NCBI RefSeq assembly: GCF_014647455.2
Contig: NZ_BMPF01000002.1
Coordinates: 248,001-312,000 of the forward strand
Origin: Halarchaeum grantii
Lineage (GTDB): Archaea > Halobacteriota > Halobacteria > Halobacteriales > Halobacteriaceae
Reading direction: 5' to 3'
Length of the DNA stretch: 64,000 bases
The notes under the pieces: generated by a model
Database searches by the model: none
The model's input: the letters and a program-made list of their open reading frames with translations, nothing else
Told to the model about the DNA's origin: nothing
Position numbers and translations under genes: made by a program
Shown here: positions 42,539-51,026 of the stretch, piece by piece
How positions within the stretch are numbered: position 1 is the first letter of the stretch
Layout: the number at the start of each line of letters is the position of its first letter

Positions 42539-45241
42539 CTACCAGCCGGCAGAGCGCTCGTCCGCGTCGCCCACGTCGCCGACGCCGCGCGGGCCCGGCG
42601 GGACGACGACCACGACGCCCGTCCGGTACGCGAAGTCGAGTCGCGCGTTCCGGCCGAGCGTCTCGGGGACGCCGTCGCCGTCCACGTCGACGGCGACCGG
42701 CGCGTCCTCGCGGACGTACCGCAGTGAGCCGTCGCCGACGCCCGGGCGGCCGAGCGCCGCCGCCACCTCGAAGCGCTCGTAGCCGCCGTGCGCGGCGACG
42801 TCCCACGCGTTCACCGTGACGTACCACTGGCCGGGGAGCGGGAGCAGCGGTATCCCCGCCGGGAGCAATCGGAGCGCGGAGCGCTCGACGGCGCGCTCGC
42901 CCGCACTCTGGGTGGCGTCCGCGACGGCGCGGTGCGCAGCGTCGCGAACCGAGGACTCGACGGACGCTCGCGCCGACGAGACGGTCGACTCGCCGACGGA
43001 GAGCGCGCCCGAGGACTCGAGGTCGCGGAGCGCGACGCGGAGGCGCGCGGCGAGGACACCGGAACGGCCACCCTCGCGCTCGTTCGCGGCGGCCGCGACC
43101 GACTCGGCGACCGACCCGTTCGCGACGGCGAGTCCGCGAGCCGCTACCGTTCCGTACTGTCCGAACCCCGCATCGAGCGCCTGTTCGCGCTCGTTCGCGG
43201 AGAGCGCGGTGTGGGTATCGAGCGCGGTGTCGAGCCCGTCGCGTGCGCTCTCGACGGACGCGGAGACGCCGCGACGGAGGCCGGCGTCCGCGACGGGCAC
43301 CTCGTCGGCCGCCCGGAGCGTCCCGGCGGCGGTCGCGAGCGCCACCCGCTCGCGGCGGTCCCCGAAGACGATGTCGAGCACGGCGTCCGCGAGGTCCTCG
43401 GAGGGAATCGTCGCGAGGTTCGTGTTCCGCGCACCGAGCGGGTAGTGCGCCGATTCGACCGCCGCGTCGGTCGGCGTGACGCGTGCGAGCGAGAGGTACG
43501 CGGGCTCACTCGACACGCGCATCGCGACCGGGGGCGCGGCCGGTCCAGCGACCGGTGGCGGCGTCGTCGGGACGTCGCGCTCGGCGAGCGCGTCACCGAT
43601 CCGGGACTGGGCCCGCGCGAGCGTGGAGCGCCGGTCCTCGACGAGCGCGCGCACGCGGTCGGCGTACGACGCGCGGACGGCGACGGCCGCCCGCTCGCGC
43701 AGCGTCGTCGCGCCTGCCGTGTCGGTGTCGACCGCCGCGTCCACGGCCGTGGTGAGCGACGCGAGCGGCTCCCCGTCGAGGAACGAGCGCCGGTCGACGT
43801 GGCTCGTGACGGTCCGGAGCGTCGCGTGCGTCTCCGCGAGCGCGTCGAGCGCCGCCGCGCGCCGCGCGCCCGAGACCGTCGGCTCGACCGTGAACGAGTC
43901 GTCGAGTGCGCCGTCGAGGGCGCGCTCGCCGACCGAGTCGGGAAGAGCGCTCCGGACGGCGCGGCGGACGGCAGCGGACGCGAGCCACCTCGAGTCGTCG
44001 CCGACGACCGGGAGGGCCGCGTCCGTGTGGAGGCGGACGCCGACGGTGACGGCGACCGCGCGGGTCCGGTTGTCGCGCGAGACGGTGCGGTGGAGCGTCG
44101 CGTGATGACGGTAGCCGGCGGGCGTCGGGGGCGCGGCGACGCTCGCGTTCGCGTCGCCGACGCGCGTCGCGAGGCGGACGTCGACGGCGTACGCCCGCGA
44201 GAGCGCGGCGTCGAACCCGCCCCCGTCGACGGACGCGACGAACGCGTCGTCCGCGACCGGTGCGAGCGGCACCGGCTGGGGGCTCGCCGCGCCGGGGTGG
44301 AGGTCGGCAGTCGCGTCCGCGACGGTCGCGGCCGCGGACGAACCGTTCGCCGCGGTCACGTTCGCGTTCGCCGCTGCGACGCCGACGCCGGCGAGTGCGT
44401 CGCGGCCGGCGGTGGCGACGGCCGCGCGCCGAGTCGCGGCGCGGGCGTCCGGGTCCGCCGCGCCGAACGCCGCTCGCTGGAGGGCGACGACGCCGCGGTT
44501 CGTCACGAGCGCGACGTGGCGGTTCGCGACGACGTTGTCGACCGGCGCGCCGCCGTACTGGGCGAGGCCGCGTGTCTCCGCGAGAACCGTGAGCGAGGCG
44601 GTGGCGCGGCGCGCGAGTCCGGACCCCGCGAAGACGCCGGTGTTCAGGCGCTCCTCGAACGTCGCGACGCGCCCGTGGACGGCGAGCACGGGCGTGGGAG
44701 CGGTGACGACGAGCGGGCGGGCGATGCGCTCTATGACGGCGCCGTTCCGCGTCGCGGTGACGGTCACGTCCCGGACGTGAACGCGGAGCGCGCTCCCGTC
44801 GTCGACGCCGGCGAGCGTGACGCGCTCGACGGCGGCACGAGCGTCGGCCGGCGTCTCGATCGGCGGGAGCGACGCGACGGCGCGGACGCCTTCGACGGTG
44901 ACGGGACTCGCCGCGAGCGCGTCCCGGACACCGACGTAGATGCGGAGGCGGAGCGCGTCGCGGAACGGCTGGCTCGCGTTCAGGGCGCGCCCGTAGGACG
45001 TGTTCGCGACCGCCACGACAGGCGACCGCGCGGCGTCGACGCTCGCGGTGAGGGCGGCGCGCTCGGCGGCGGCGCCGGCGGCGCTCCACGACGCGCCGAT
45101 GGCGGGCCCGGCGTCGTAGCCCGTCTGCGACGGCTTCACGGCGATGCCGGTGGCGAGCGTCGCGCTCGTGACGAGGAGGAGCGCGCCGATCACCGCGAAC
45201 GGGATGCGAGCGCGCTGGTCGGGGAACGGATCGACTCTCAC
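42539..45241 (-). CDS. 900-residue exported protein of the pilus-like cluster (DUF7286-type)
   Basis: The protein opens with RVDPFPDQRARIPFAVIGAL and one hydrophobic helix (about 13-35), like a pilin-type or signal-anchor N-terminus, followed by about 850 residues of Ala/Val/Thr-rich, extracytoplasmic-looking sequence. Near the C-terminus, GIPLLPLPGQWYVTVNAWDV is followed by FRYRTG-like positive residues and a Pro/Gly-rich end. I recall it as DUF7286. GTG 45241 gives the 4-nt GTGA overlap with the upstream stop typical of this cluster. Probably the major surface component or scaffold of the machine; this is inferred. Confidence 0.78.
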   Translation of the reverse strand: MRVDPFPDQRARIPFAVIGALLLVTSATLATGIAVKPSQTGYDAGPAIGASWSAAGAAAERAALTASVDAARSPVVAVANTSYGRALNASQPFRDALRLRIYVGVRDALAASPVTVEGVRAVASLPPIETPADARAAVERVTLAGVDDGSALRVHVRDVTVTATRNGAVIERIARPLVVTAPTPVLAVHGRVATFEERLNTGVFAGSGLARRATASLTVLAETRGLAQYGGAPVDNVVANRHVALVTNRGVVALQRAAFGAADPDARAATRRAAVATAGRDALAGVGVAAANANVTAANGSSAAATVADATADLHPGAASPQPVPLAPVADDAFVASVDGGGFDAALSRAYAVDVRLATRVGDANASVAAPPTPAGYRHHATLHRTVSRDNRTRAVAVTVGVRLHTDAALPVVGDDSRWLASAAVRRAVRSALPDSVGERALDGALDDSFTVEPTVSGARRAAALDALAETHATLRTVTSHVDRRSFLDGEPLASLTTAVDAAVDTDTAGATTLRERAAVAVRASYADRVRALVEDRRSTLARAQSRIGDALAERDVPTTPPPVAGPAAPPVAMRVSSEPAYLSLARVTPTDAAVESAHYPLGARNTNLATIPSEDLADAVLDIVFGDRRERVALATAAGTLRAADEVPVADAGLRRGVSASVESARDGLDTALDTHTALSANEREQALDAGFGQYGTVAARGLAVANGSVAESVAAAANEREGGRSGVLAARLRVALRDLESSGALSVGESTVSSARASVESSVRDAAHRAVADATQSAGERAVERSALRLLPAGIPLLPLPGQWYVTVNAWDVAAHGGYERFEVAAALGRPGVGDGSLRYVREDAPVAVDVDGDGVPETLGRNARLDFAYRTGVVVVVPPGPRGVGDVGDADERSAGW

Positions 45242-45726
45242 GGCGACCACGTCCGGACGGTGAGGTGGACGGGCGCGTCCCCGCAGGCGTCGTCAGCGGT
45301 CGGAACGGAGAGCGTGACGGCGTCGACGCCGACGCCACGGGGCGGGGTCGGGCCGGCCGTGACGTCGACCGCGCGGCAGGGGTCCTCGGGCCGCCACGTC
45401 GCGGTGAGCGCGGCGGTCCGCGTGGTGTCCGCGAGGGAGCGCGTCGCGGCGGTCGAGACGGCGTCGGCGTAGCCGGGCACGCGGTCGCGGCCGTCGGCGA
45501 CGGCGGCGTCGACGAGGAGCGCGGCGAGCGTGCCGTGGACGGTTCGGTTCGCGACGGTGACGGACGCCGTGCTGTCGAGGACGGCCCGCGCCGTCGCGCT
45601 CGGGTCCGTCGTGTCGGGCGCGCTGTCGTCGGGGACGACGGTCGTGAGCGCGACGACGCCGGCGGCGACGAGGATGACGCAGACGGCGACGTCGAGGACG
45701 GTGCTGAGGCCGCGGTCGTCGCTCAT
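45238..45726 (-). CDS. Pilin-like protein of the cluster
   Basis: The 162-residue protein has a short charged N-terminus (MSDDR) and a hydrophobic helix GLSTVLDVAVCVILVAAGVVAL, the layout of archaeal pilin-like (class III-type) signal peptides without a perfect prepilin peptidase site. The rest is a soluble, Thr/Val-rich domain with two cysteines (EDPCRAVDV, DDACGDAPV) that may form a disulphide. ATG 45726 overlaps the upstream stop by 4 nt. I recall it as one of the DUF7283-7288 families. Confidence 0.75.
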   Translation of the reverse strand: MSDDRGLSTVLDVAVCVILVAAGVVALTTVVPDDSAPDTTDPSATARAVLDSTASVTVANRTVHGTLAALLVDAAVADGRDRVPGYADAVSTAATRSLADTTRTAALTATWRPEDPCRAVDVTAGPTPPRGVGVDAVTLSVPTADDACGDAPVHLTVRTWSP

Positions 45727-46112
45727 CGCCACACCACCACGGAGAGCCGGCCGGGGCGGACGGTCGCGTTCGAGACGCGGACCGGGAGCGCCGTCGCGGC
45801 GGTGTCGGCGCGCGCGGCGGGACGCGGCGGGCCGACCGCCCACGTCCGGGTCGCGGTGCGGAGCGTCGCGTTCATCGAGTACGTACCGGGAACCCCGCGA
45901 ACGGCGGCCGCCAGCCCCGCTGGGTCGGCGGGGCCGGGGCCGAGGTGGCCGTCGACGTGCGCGAGCGCGGCGTCGGCATGCGCGGGCGAGGCGGCGTCGA
46001 GCGGGACCTGCGCGTACGCGACGCCATAGACGCCGAGCGCGGCGGTGAGTGCGAGGACGGCGGCGAGCGCGGCCGTGGGCTCGACCTGTGCCCTACCCGA
46101 GGAGCGTGACAT
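45723..46112 (-). CDS. Pilin-like protein of the cluster
   Basis: The 129-residue protein begins MSRSSGRAQVEPTAALAAVLALTAALGVYGVAYA, a pilin-like hydrophobic helix after a basic stretch and an E-P near the helix start (as in RAQVEP). The remaining 95 residues are exported-type, with GTYSMNATLRTATRTW. Start could also be GTG 46118, two codons upstream. It overlaps the upstream gene by 20 nt and the downstream one by 4 nt. Confidence 0.73.
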   Translation of the reverse strand: MSRSSGRAQVEPTAALAAVLALTAALGVYGVAYAQVPLDAASPAHADAALAHVDGHLGPGPADPAGLAAAVRGVPGTYSMNATLRTATRTWAVGPPRPAARADTAATALPVRVSNATVRPGRLSVVVWR

Positions 46113-46557
46113 CGACACCTCCGTTGACGACGTGGCGAACAGTCAGCGGTCCGTCAGTGGATCGCCAGTCGGCGTCGGTCGCGTTCGCGCCGGCGTCGGC
46201 GACGGCGGCCCGGAACGCCGCAGACGAGGGATAGACGGCGAGCGGCGGATCGCCGTGGAGGACGCGCCGGAGCGCGGGCGTGCTCGCCGGCGTGACCCCC
46301 GGAAGCGACGCGTGCGCGGCGCCGGCGTCGTTCCGGAGGCCGAGACTCGTCGGCCGGACGCGGACGGCGGACGCGTCGACGGGGATGGTGCGTGCGGCGG
46401 CGTGCTCGCCGGCGGCGACCACGCTAACGGCGTTGGCGACGGCAGTCGTGTCGGGCGGCGGCGTACCGGGGATCGCGAGGACGGCGCCGAGCGCGACGGC
46501 ACCGACGGCTGTCAGAGCGATCCAAACGGGGAGCGTGTCGCCGAACGTGTCGGTCAT
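46093..46557 (-). CDS. Small exported protein of the cluster (DUF7283-type)
   Basis: The 154-residue protein has a single N-terminal hydrophobic segment LPVWIALTAVGAVALGAVLAI (about 9-29) and an Ala/Val-rich extracytoplasmic domain ending RHVVNGGVDVTLLG. I recall it as DUF7283. It lies 32 nt behind the TadC-like gene, the only real gap inside the cluster. Confidence 0.75.
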   Translation of the reverse strand: MTDTFGDTLPVWIALTAVGAVALGAVLAIPGTPPPDTTAVANAVSVVAAGEHAAARTIPVDASAVRVRPTSLGLRNDAGAAHASLPGVTPASTPALRRVLHGDPPLAVYPSSAAFRAAVADAGANATDADWRSTDGPLTVRHVVNGGVDVTLLG

Positions 46558-46589
46558 AGGACCCGAGTGGGGCGGTCATCGCGTATAAA

Positions 46590-48278
46590 CTAGAGGAGGA
46601 GTGCGGCGGCCGCGGCGGCGCACGCGTAGCACGCGCCGGCGCTGGCGAGCGCGGTGCCGACGCGAAAGGCGAGTTGGGCGCGCCGGACGCCGCCGTCGAG
46701 GCAGACGCCGAGCGCGGTGAGGACGACGGCAGACCACGCGACGTAGACGCCGACGACGAGGCCGAGCGAGGCGACGGGGAGGACGCTCCCGGTCGCGTCT
46801 TCGAGCGAGCCGACGTGGCCGGCGAGCGTGACGGTGACGCCGGCGACGACGGGCGCGAACAGCCCGCCGGTCCGGACGAGTGTGTCCGCGAGGTCCGCGA
46901 GGTCGGCGCGGGCGTCGTTTTCGAGGCGCTGGACGGCGTCGAGGCCGTCCGCGACTTCCGCGAGGACGCGCCCGCCCGCTCGGCCGCCGGATGCGGCGTC
47001 GAGGAGGAGACCGAGCGTCCCGGAGACGCGCGTGCCGTGCTCGGGGCCGACGACGCCGTGGCGGCCGAAGAAGGCGTCCTCGAGCGGCCGGCCGAGCGCG
47101 CGGCGGGTGCGGTCGGCGGCGGCGAACAGCTCGCCGGTCGGTCCGGGGATGGTCGTGCCGGCGGCGGCGACGGCGGTCTCGGGCGGATCGCCGCCGGCGA
47201 GGCGGCGGCCGACGACCGCGACGGCGTCCGGCAGACCCACGGAGACGGCACGCGCGTGGTCGTCGAGGTCCACGGCCGGGCGGGCGGCGACGGCGAGCGC
47301 GACGCCGACGCCGCAGCAGGGGGCGGCGACGGGGAGCGCCCACGCGACGTCGAGAACGAGGGTTCCGACGGCGGCGAGGAGGGCGGCGCCGAGGCCGAGT
47401 CCGGCGGCGCGGCGTCGGTCGACGCCGGCGGCGGTGTCGGCGCGGCCGGCGGGGAAGACGGCGGGGCGGTGCGCGAGCACCCACGCGGCGGCGCCGACGA
47501 GCGCGAGCGGCAGGAAGACGTCGTAGACGAGCGCGACGGTGCCGAGCGGGAGCGCGACGCCGGCGGCGGGGGCGACGGGAACGAGGCCGACGAGCGCGAG
47601 CGGCAGAACGACGCCGAAGGCGTAGACGGCGTTCACCGGGCCGCGGACGGCGCGAACCCCCTCGCGGACGTGGCGTTCGGTGGCGTCGCGGGCGGCGGCG
47701 AGCGCCCGGTCGAGGACGCGCCCACGGTCGGCTGCGGGCGTCTCGACGGCGGCGTGAACGAGCGCGACGGCGCGCCGGAGTCCCGGGTCCGAGAGGTCGT
47801 CGGTGACGGCGTCGAGCGCCGTCTCGGGCGTGCCGGCCGTGGCCCGAATCCGACGGGCGAGCGCCTCCGCGAGCGGACCGTCGCCGGTTCGGGCGGCGAA
47901 CGCGGCGGCGGCTTCGGCGGACGGGTCGAGGCGGACGCGGAGCGCGAGGCGCGCGACGAACGCCGGCCCGGAGCCGACGACGCGGCTCCCGTGGAGGGCG
48001 AGCGCGAGGTCGGGGACGCGGAGGACGGCGTAGCCGACGGCGACGGCGTACGTCACGGCGACGAGGCCGACGAGCGGGGCGACGGCGAGCGCGGGGAAAG
48101 CGAGGAGGGCGAGGAGACCGCAGGCGGCGGCGAGCCGAGCGAGGCCCTCGGGCGCCGTCCGCCAGCCGAGGTCGTCGAGCGTCGCGGCGAGGCCGTCGGG
48201 GGCGGGGACGGGCCAGTCCGGAAGTCGGGCGGCGGCACGGCCGAGCGCGTCGTCGATGGCGGGGAAGGGGCGGGTCAC
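46590..48278 (-). CDS. Type II/IV secretion platform protein (TadC/PilC/FlaJ-like), two T2SSF domains
   Basis: The 562-residue membrane protein has two T2SS-F-type domains. Each has a cytoplasmic helical bundle followed by paired membrane helices: LARRIRATAGTPETALDAVTDDLSDPGLRRAV then a C-terminal copy GGRVLAEVADGLDAVQRLENDARADLADLAD. Eight or so membrane segments are visible. This is the inner-membrane platform on which the ATPase works in archaeal type IV pilus-like systems. Its ATG overlaps the ATPase stop by 4 nt. Confidence 0.85.
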   Translation of the reverse strand: MTRPFPAIDDALGRAAARLPDWPVPAPDGLAATLDDLGWRTAPEGLARLAAACGLLALLAFPALAVAPLVGLVAVTYAVAVGYAVLRVPDLALALHGSRVVGSGPAFVARLALRVRLDPSAEAAAAFAARTGDGPLAEALARRIRATAGTPETALDAVTDDLSDPGLRRAVALVHAAVETPAADRGRVLDRALAAARDATERHVREGVRAVRGPVNAVYAFGVVLPLALVGLVPVAPAAGVALPLGTVALVYDVFLPLALVGAAAWVLAHRPAVFPAGRADTAAGVDRRRAAGLGLGAALLAAVGTLVLDVAWALPVAAPCCGVGVALAVAARPAVDLDDHARAVSVGLPDAVAVVGRRLAGGDPPETAVAAAGTTIPGPTGELFAAADRTRRALGRPLEDAFFGRHGVVGPEHGTRVSGTLGLLLDAASGGRAGGRVLAEVADGLDAVQRLENDARADLADLADTLVRTGGLFAPVVAGVTVTLAGHVGSLEDATGSVLPVASLGLVVGVYVAWSAVVLTALGVCLDGGVRRAQLAFRVGTALASAGACYACAAAAAALLL

Positions 48279-50062
48279 GAGACCACCGTGTTCGCGAACG
48301 CGTCCTCGCGCGCCGCGAGCGCGTCGCGGACGTCCGCCTCCGTCTCGCCGGGATGGGCGAGCGACTCGAGCAGCCGGCTCGGGCCATCAACGAGCCGGCG
48401 GGTCGGGGCGAGGCGCGTGCCGTCGAGGGCGTAGAGCGCGTGGAACGCCTCACCGGTGTACTCCTCGACGCTGACGACGCGGTGGACGCCGTCGACGAGT
48501 CCGGCGGTGACGACGAGGTCAGTCGCGGCGAACGCCGAGGGCTCGACGCCGAGGTCGGAGACGACGCGCTCGCGGACGGCGTCGCCGTTCTCGCCGTGGA
48601 TGGTGCCGAGGACCGCGCTGACGTGTGCGCCGATACGCATCGCCTCGTAGAGCGTCCCGGCTTCGGTGCCCCGGACTTCGCCGACGACGAGTGCGCCCTC
48701 GCCGAGGCGGAGCGCGGTGCGCAGGGCGTCGTCGGGCGTGAGGCCGTCGCCGTCGAGGTCGGTCATGAGGCCCTGGACGTCGCGGCCGTCGCGCTGGAGT
48801 GCGGTGACCGGGAGTTCGGGGGTGTCCTCGACGACGACGGTGCGGACGTCGCGCGGGAGCTCGCGGAGGAGCGCGGCGAGGAGGGTGGTCTTCCCGGCGC
48901 CACGGGCGCCCGCGACGAGGCCGGCGGCACCGCGCTCGACGGCGAGCGAGCAGAGCGCGGCCGCCTCGGCGGGGAGCGAGCCGGCGGCGACGAGGCGGGC
49001 GAGCGTCCACGCGTCGTCGCCGTGTGCGCGGAACGCGAAGCCGGGTCCGTCGCTGGCGGGGCCGGTGACGCCGGCGACGCGGACGCGGCGGCCCGCGACG
49101 TCCTCGGCGACAGCGTCGAGCGTCGGGTCGGCGCTGGAGAACGCGCGGCCGCTCCCGGCGCGGAAGCGCGAGGCGAGCGCGGCGGCGCCCTCGGCGGTGA
49201 GCCGAACGTTCGTCCGGTGGCGCTCGCCCGCGCAGCGGACGTAGAGCGGCGTCGCGTCGGCGGGCGCGGGCGCGAAGACGTCAGTGACGCGCTCGTCGGC
49301 GAAGAGGTCGTCGAGGACGCCGTAGCCCTGCGTGTGCTTGCGGAGGACGCGCGCGAGCGACTGGACGCGCGCCGGGTCGTCGCAGACGGCGGCGACGGCG
49401 CGGTCGGCTCGGGGTTCGTCGCCGGCGACGAGTCGGTCGGTGGCGGCGTCGAGGACGCCGTAGTCGGCGTCGGTGAGCCGCGCCTCGGGCGGGTCGAGGT
49501 GGTAGACGGGGAGCGCGCCCGGCCGGTCGTAGCAGCGCACGGTCGTCTCGGTGGCGACGTCGCTCACGTCACGGAGCGCGGCGTCACCGGGCGGCGACGG
49601 ATCGACGCGCGCGAGCGCGACGGCCGGCCCGACGTAGGCGGCGTAGGGATCGTCGACGGCGGCGGCGTCCGCGAGGCCGCTCTCGTCGAGGAGCGACGCG
49701 ACGGGACCGACGCGGCCGGCGGCTTCGCGGGCGGCGGCGAGCGGGTCGCGGCGGGCGTGCGCGGCGAGCCCGGGGTCGGTGGCGGCGACCCGCGCGGCGA
49801 ACGACCCGGCGGCGCCGAGGAGCGCGGCGGTCCGGTCGGCGTAGCGGCGTTCGAGGCCGGCGGATTCGACGCGGACGGTGTCGGTGCGCCGGCCGTCGAG
49901 GGCAGTGACGGCGGCCTCGCGGCAGTCGGGGGCCTCGGCGAGCGACCCACGGCCGGGGCAGTCGCTCGCGTCGATGCGGAGGGCGCCGTCGGCGTACGTC
50001 GGGACGCACGTACACGCCGGCGTGTCGGGGGCCGTGGTGGGGAGGAGGTCGCGGAGCGTCAT
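48275..50062 (-). CDS. Type II/IV secretion ATPase (TadA/FlaI/PilB-like)
   Basis: The 595-residue ATPase has an N-terminal domain with four cysteines in the first 45 residues (CTCVPTYADGALRIDASDC and APDC), probably a zinc site, then the VirB11-type module: Walker A GARGAGKTTL, the Asp box VVVEDTPELPVTALQRDG, Walker B EGALVVGEVRGTEAGTLYEA and the His box VLGTIHGEN. It should power the platform protein encoded next. ATG 50062 (MTLRDLLPTTAP) is preferred to 50086. Confidence 0.88.
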   Translation of the reverse strand: MTLRDLLPTTAPDTPACTCVPTYADGALRIDASDCPGRGSLAEAPDCREAAVTALDGRRTDTVRVESAGLERRYADRTAALLGAAGSFAARVAATDPGLAAHARRDPLAAAREAAGRVGPVASLLDESGLADAAAVDDPYAAYVGPAVALARVDPSPPGDAALRDVSDVATETTVRCYDRPGALPVYHLDPPEARLTDADYGVLDAATDRLVAGDEPRADRAVAAVCDDPARVQSLARVLRKHTQGYGVLDDLFADERVTDVFAPAPADATPLYVRCAGERHRTNVRLTAEGAAALASRFRAGSGRAFSSADPTLDAVAEDVAGRRVRVAGVTGPASDGPGFAFRAHGDDAWTLARLVAAGSLPAEAAALCSLAVERGAAGLVAGARGAGKTTLLAALLRELPRDVRTVVVEDTPELPVTALQRDGRDVQGLMTDLDGDGLTPDDALRTALRLGEGALVVGEVRGTEAGTLYEAMRIGAHVSAVLGTIHGENGDAVRERVVSDLGVEPSAFAATDLVVTAGLVDGVHRVVSVEEYTGEAFHALYALDGTRLAPTRRLVDGPSRLLESLAHPGETEADVRDALAAREDAFANTVVS

Positions 50063-50082
50063 GCGTCGCCGTGGGCGCGCCC

Positions 50083-50574
50083 TCACGTATAAACCCGCGC
50101 GCCGCGTTGCGCGGTCACGAGGACGGTCGGGCGGCCGTCGTAGCGGACGTAGCGGAGGCCGAGCGTCGCGCGGTCGGTGACGGCGAGGCCGGTGTCGTCG
50201 GGTGCGACGGTGCCGTTCGCGACGATGCGGACGTCGACGGGCAGAGGAGTAGTGTGCGTCCGAGTGCCGGCACGGACGACGAGGACGTCGGTCGTCGCGG
50301 CGTCACCGTGACCGGTCCCGACGAGGAGCGCCGCGCGCGCCGTCGTGACGTCGGCGGGCGGGACGGAGACGGTGACGGTGCGGGTCGCGGCGGGCGCACC
50401 GGGCGGTGCGGGCGTGCTCGCGGCGAGCGCGACGACGGCGTCACGGACGTCGTCGGCGGCGGTCTGGCCGGCGTGTGCGGCGTTACTCGCGCGTGCGTCC
50501 TCGACGGCGGGGGCGGCGGCGACGGTGAGGGCGGCGGCGAGCACGACGGCGAGCGCGACGCGGAGCGGCGTCAC
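50083..50574 (-). CDS. Exported protein of the cluster (DUF7311-type)
   Basis: The 163-residue protein has an N-terminal hydrophobic segment LRVALAVVLAAALTVAAAPA like a signal peptide, then an exported-type domain ending YDGRPTVLVTAQRGARVYT. I recall it as DUF7311, always beside the ATPase. It overlaps the upstream gene by 4 nt. Confidence 0.72.
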   Translation of the reverse strand: MTPLRVALAVVLAAALTVAAAPAVEDARASNAAHAGQTAADDVRDAVVALAASTPAPPGAPAATRTVTVSVPPADVTTARAALLVGTGHGDAATTDVLVVRAGTRTHTTPLPVDVRIVANGTVAPDDTGLAVTDRATLGLRYVRYDGRPTVLVTAQRGARVYT

Positions 50575-50993
50575 TTCCCGAGGAGACGTGCGAGGAACCC
50601 GGCGTCACGGCTATCGGCATTCTGCGCCGGTTCCGGCGTGGGGTCCGGGTCGGGGAGGTCGGGAATCGGGTGGGCGGCGGGCGGCCGCTCGGCGGCGGCG
50701 AGCGCGGCGTTCGCGCGGCGCTCGACCGACTCGTTCACCGCCTCAAAGTCGCCGACGTACCCCTGGAGGGCCTGCGTCGCCGCGTCGAGGTCGTCGAGGC
50801 GGCGTTCGACGGTGTCGAGGCGGTCGGCGAGCGCGGCGATGTCGTCGGCCGGGGTGTCGCCGCCGGGGTCGGTGTCGTGCGCGAGGCGTTCGACGGCGCG
50901 GAGGCGCGCGTCCAGCGACGCGACGTCGGGAGCGCGGGCGTCACGTCGGGTCTCGCGGTGGGCGGTTTCGGGGCGGGGTGTCTCGGGCGGCAT
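50571..50993 (-). CDS. Coiled-coil protein heading the pilus-like cluster (DUF7310-type)
   Basis: The 140-residue cytoplasmic protein has a heptad coiled coil at about 24-95 (SLDARLRAVERLAHD, ALADRLDTVERRLDDLDAATQALQG), a Pro-rich acidic linker and a short C-terminal tail GFLARLLGK. It has no membrane segment. It is the first gene of the cluster, with overlapping ATGA to the next, and may be an assembly or regulatory partner. I recall it as DUF7310. Confidence 0.72.
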   Translation of the reverse strand: MPPETPRPETAHRETRRDARAPDVASLDARLRAVERLAHDTDPGGDTPADDIAALADRLDTVERRLDDLDAATQALQGYVGDFEAVNESVERRANAALAAAERPPAAHPIPDLPDPDPTPEPAQNADSRDAGFLARLLGK

Positions 50994-51026
50994 GCGCCGG
51001 GGTGGGCCCGCGACCCTACAAGAAGG

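Noticed and set aside
42788-45472. 894-codon plus-strand open frame opposite the 900-residue exported protein
   Set aside because: The Arg/Asp/Glu repetitive sequence is a shadow; the minus frame has a membrane anchor, clean start overlap and coherent neighbours.
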